Part shown: piece after piece, positions 58,779-64,000 of the stretch | Position numbering within the stretch: position 1 is the stretch's first letter | Layout of the letters: each line of letters opens with the position of its first letter | Assembly (NCBI RefSeq): GCF_001590865.1 | Contig: NZ_BBUY01000011.1 | Location: 124,001-188,000, forward strand | DNA: 64,000 nucleotides | Origin: Streptomyces sp. NBRC 110611 | GTDB lineage: Bacteria; Actinomycetota; Actinomycetes; Streptomycetales; Streptomycetaceae | Direction of reading: 5' to 3' | Notes under the pieces: generated by a model | What the model was told of the DNA's origin: nothing | What the model saw: the letters and a program-made list of their open reading frames with translations, nothing else | The model's database searches: none | Translations under genes and position numbers: made by a program

Positions 58779-58937
58779 CAATCCCCGCCGAGACTGGACG
58801 TGTGGCGTGCGGGAAGTCGAGCTGCCTCGTGCCGGGCACGCAGAAACGTCAGTCGCTGTGGAACAACCGTCCCCAGTGCCGGATGCCCACATCGAAATCC
58901 TCTGCTGTCCGCCGGTCTTGAGATGGGTTGGGTTGAA

Positions 58938-64000
<5,063 letters not shown>

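Overview
The window looks like chromosomal DNA of a Streptomyces or close relative. GC and third-position GC are very high, GTG starts are common, genes overlap in GTGA/ATGA couplings, and families typical of the genus are present (LAXTG surface protein, MIB synthase, LAL regulators, rare TTA codons). No rRNA, tRNA, CRISPR array or insertion sequence was recognised.

Left part (1-19650) is mixed accessory and housekeeping DNA: a hydrolase cut by the window edge, a chloramphenicol-phosphotransferase-like kinase divergent from a sortase-type surface protein, a VOC protein behind a long palindrome, an FAD oxidoreductase/flavodoxin pair, and the 2-methylisoborneol operon. In that operon (6527-10145) a Family 2B encapsulin shell protein with a cyclic-nucleotide-binding domain is followed by MIB synthase and geranyl diphosphate C-methyltransferase. 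Then come a LysR/dapA-like divergent pair, an HxlR/MFS divergent pair, a lipoprotein-histidine kinase-polysaccharide deacetylase operon without a response regulator, and a cold-shock protein/DEAD-box helicase pair.

Middle part (19800-28100) is rich in DNA repair: an Fpg/Nei glycosylase, an AlkD-like protein, a LigD split into three overlapping genes (phosphoesterase, ligase, polymerase) and a UdgX-type uracil-binding glycosylase. An isolated tail-tube-like protein and a PLP decarboxylase lie among them. From 28100 to 34800 there are a hydrolase coupled to an unknown 464-residue protein, small membrane/secreted proteins, an AhpD-like protein, a phosphotriesterase-family hydrolase, and convergent cyanase plus beta-carbonic anhydrase.

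Right part (35161-64000) is the start of a glycosylated polyene macrolide cluster, all on the plus strand: cholesterol oxidase (PimE-like), mycosaminyltransferase, GDP-ketosugar aminotransferase, carboxyl-forming P450 plus ferredoxin, a loading PKS with CoL-ACP-KS(Ser)-AT-ACP order as in PimS0, GDP-mannose 4,6-dehydratase, type II thioesterase, three giant LAL regulators and a PAS-LuxR regulator in the order known from nystatin-type clusters, then the first extension PKS (KS-AT-DH-KR..., cut by the right edge). The three mycosamine genes are complete. The loading protein and the malonyl-type first module point to a pimaricin/tetramycin-like small polyene rather than nystatin itself, but the product cannot be read from this window.

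Control of the cluster looks layered. Each LAL gene and the glycosyltransferase gene carry an in-frame TTA codon (bldA dependence), and sites matching the PimM operator lie before the dehydratase gene (perfect) and before the extension PKS (14 of 16). Two of the three LAL proteins have altered Walker A motifs.
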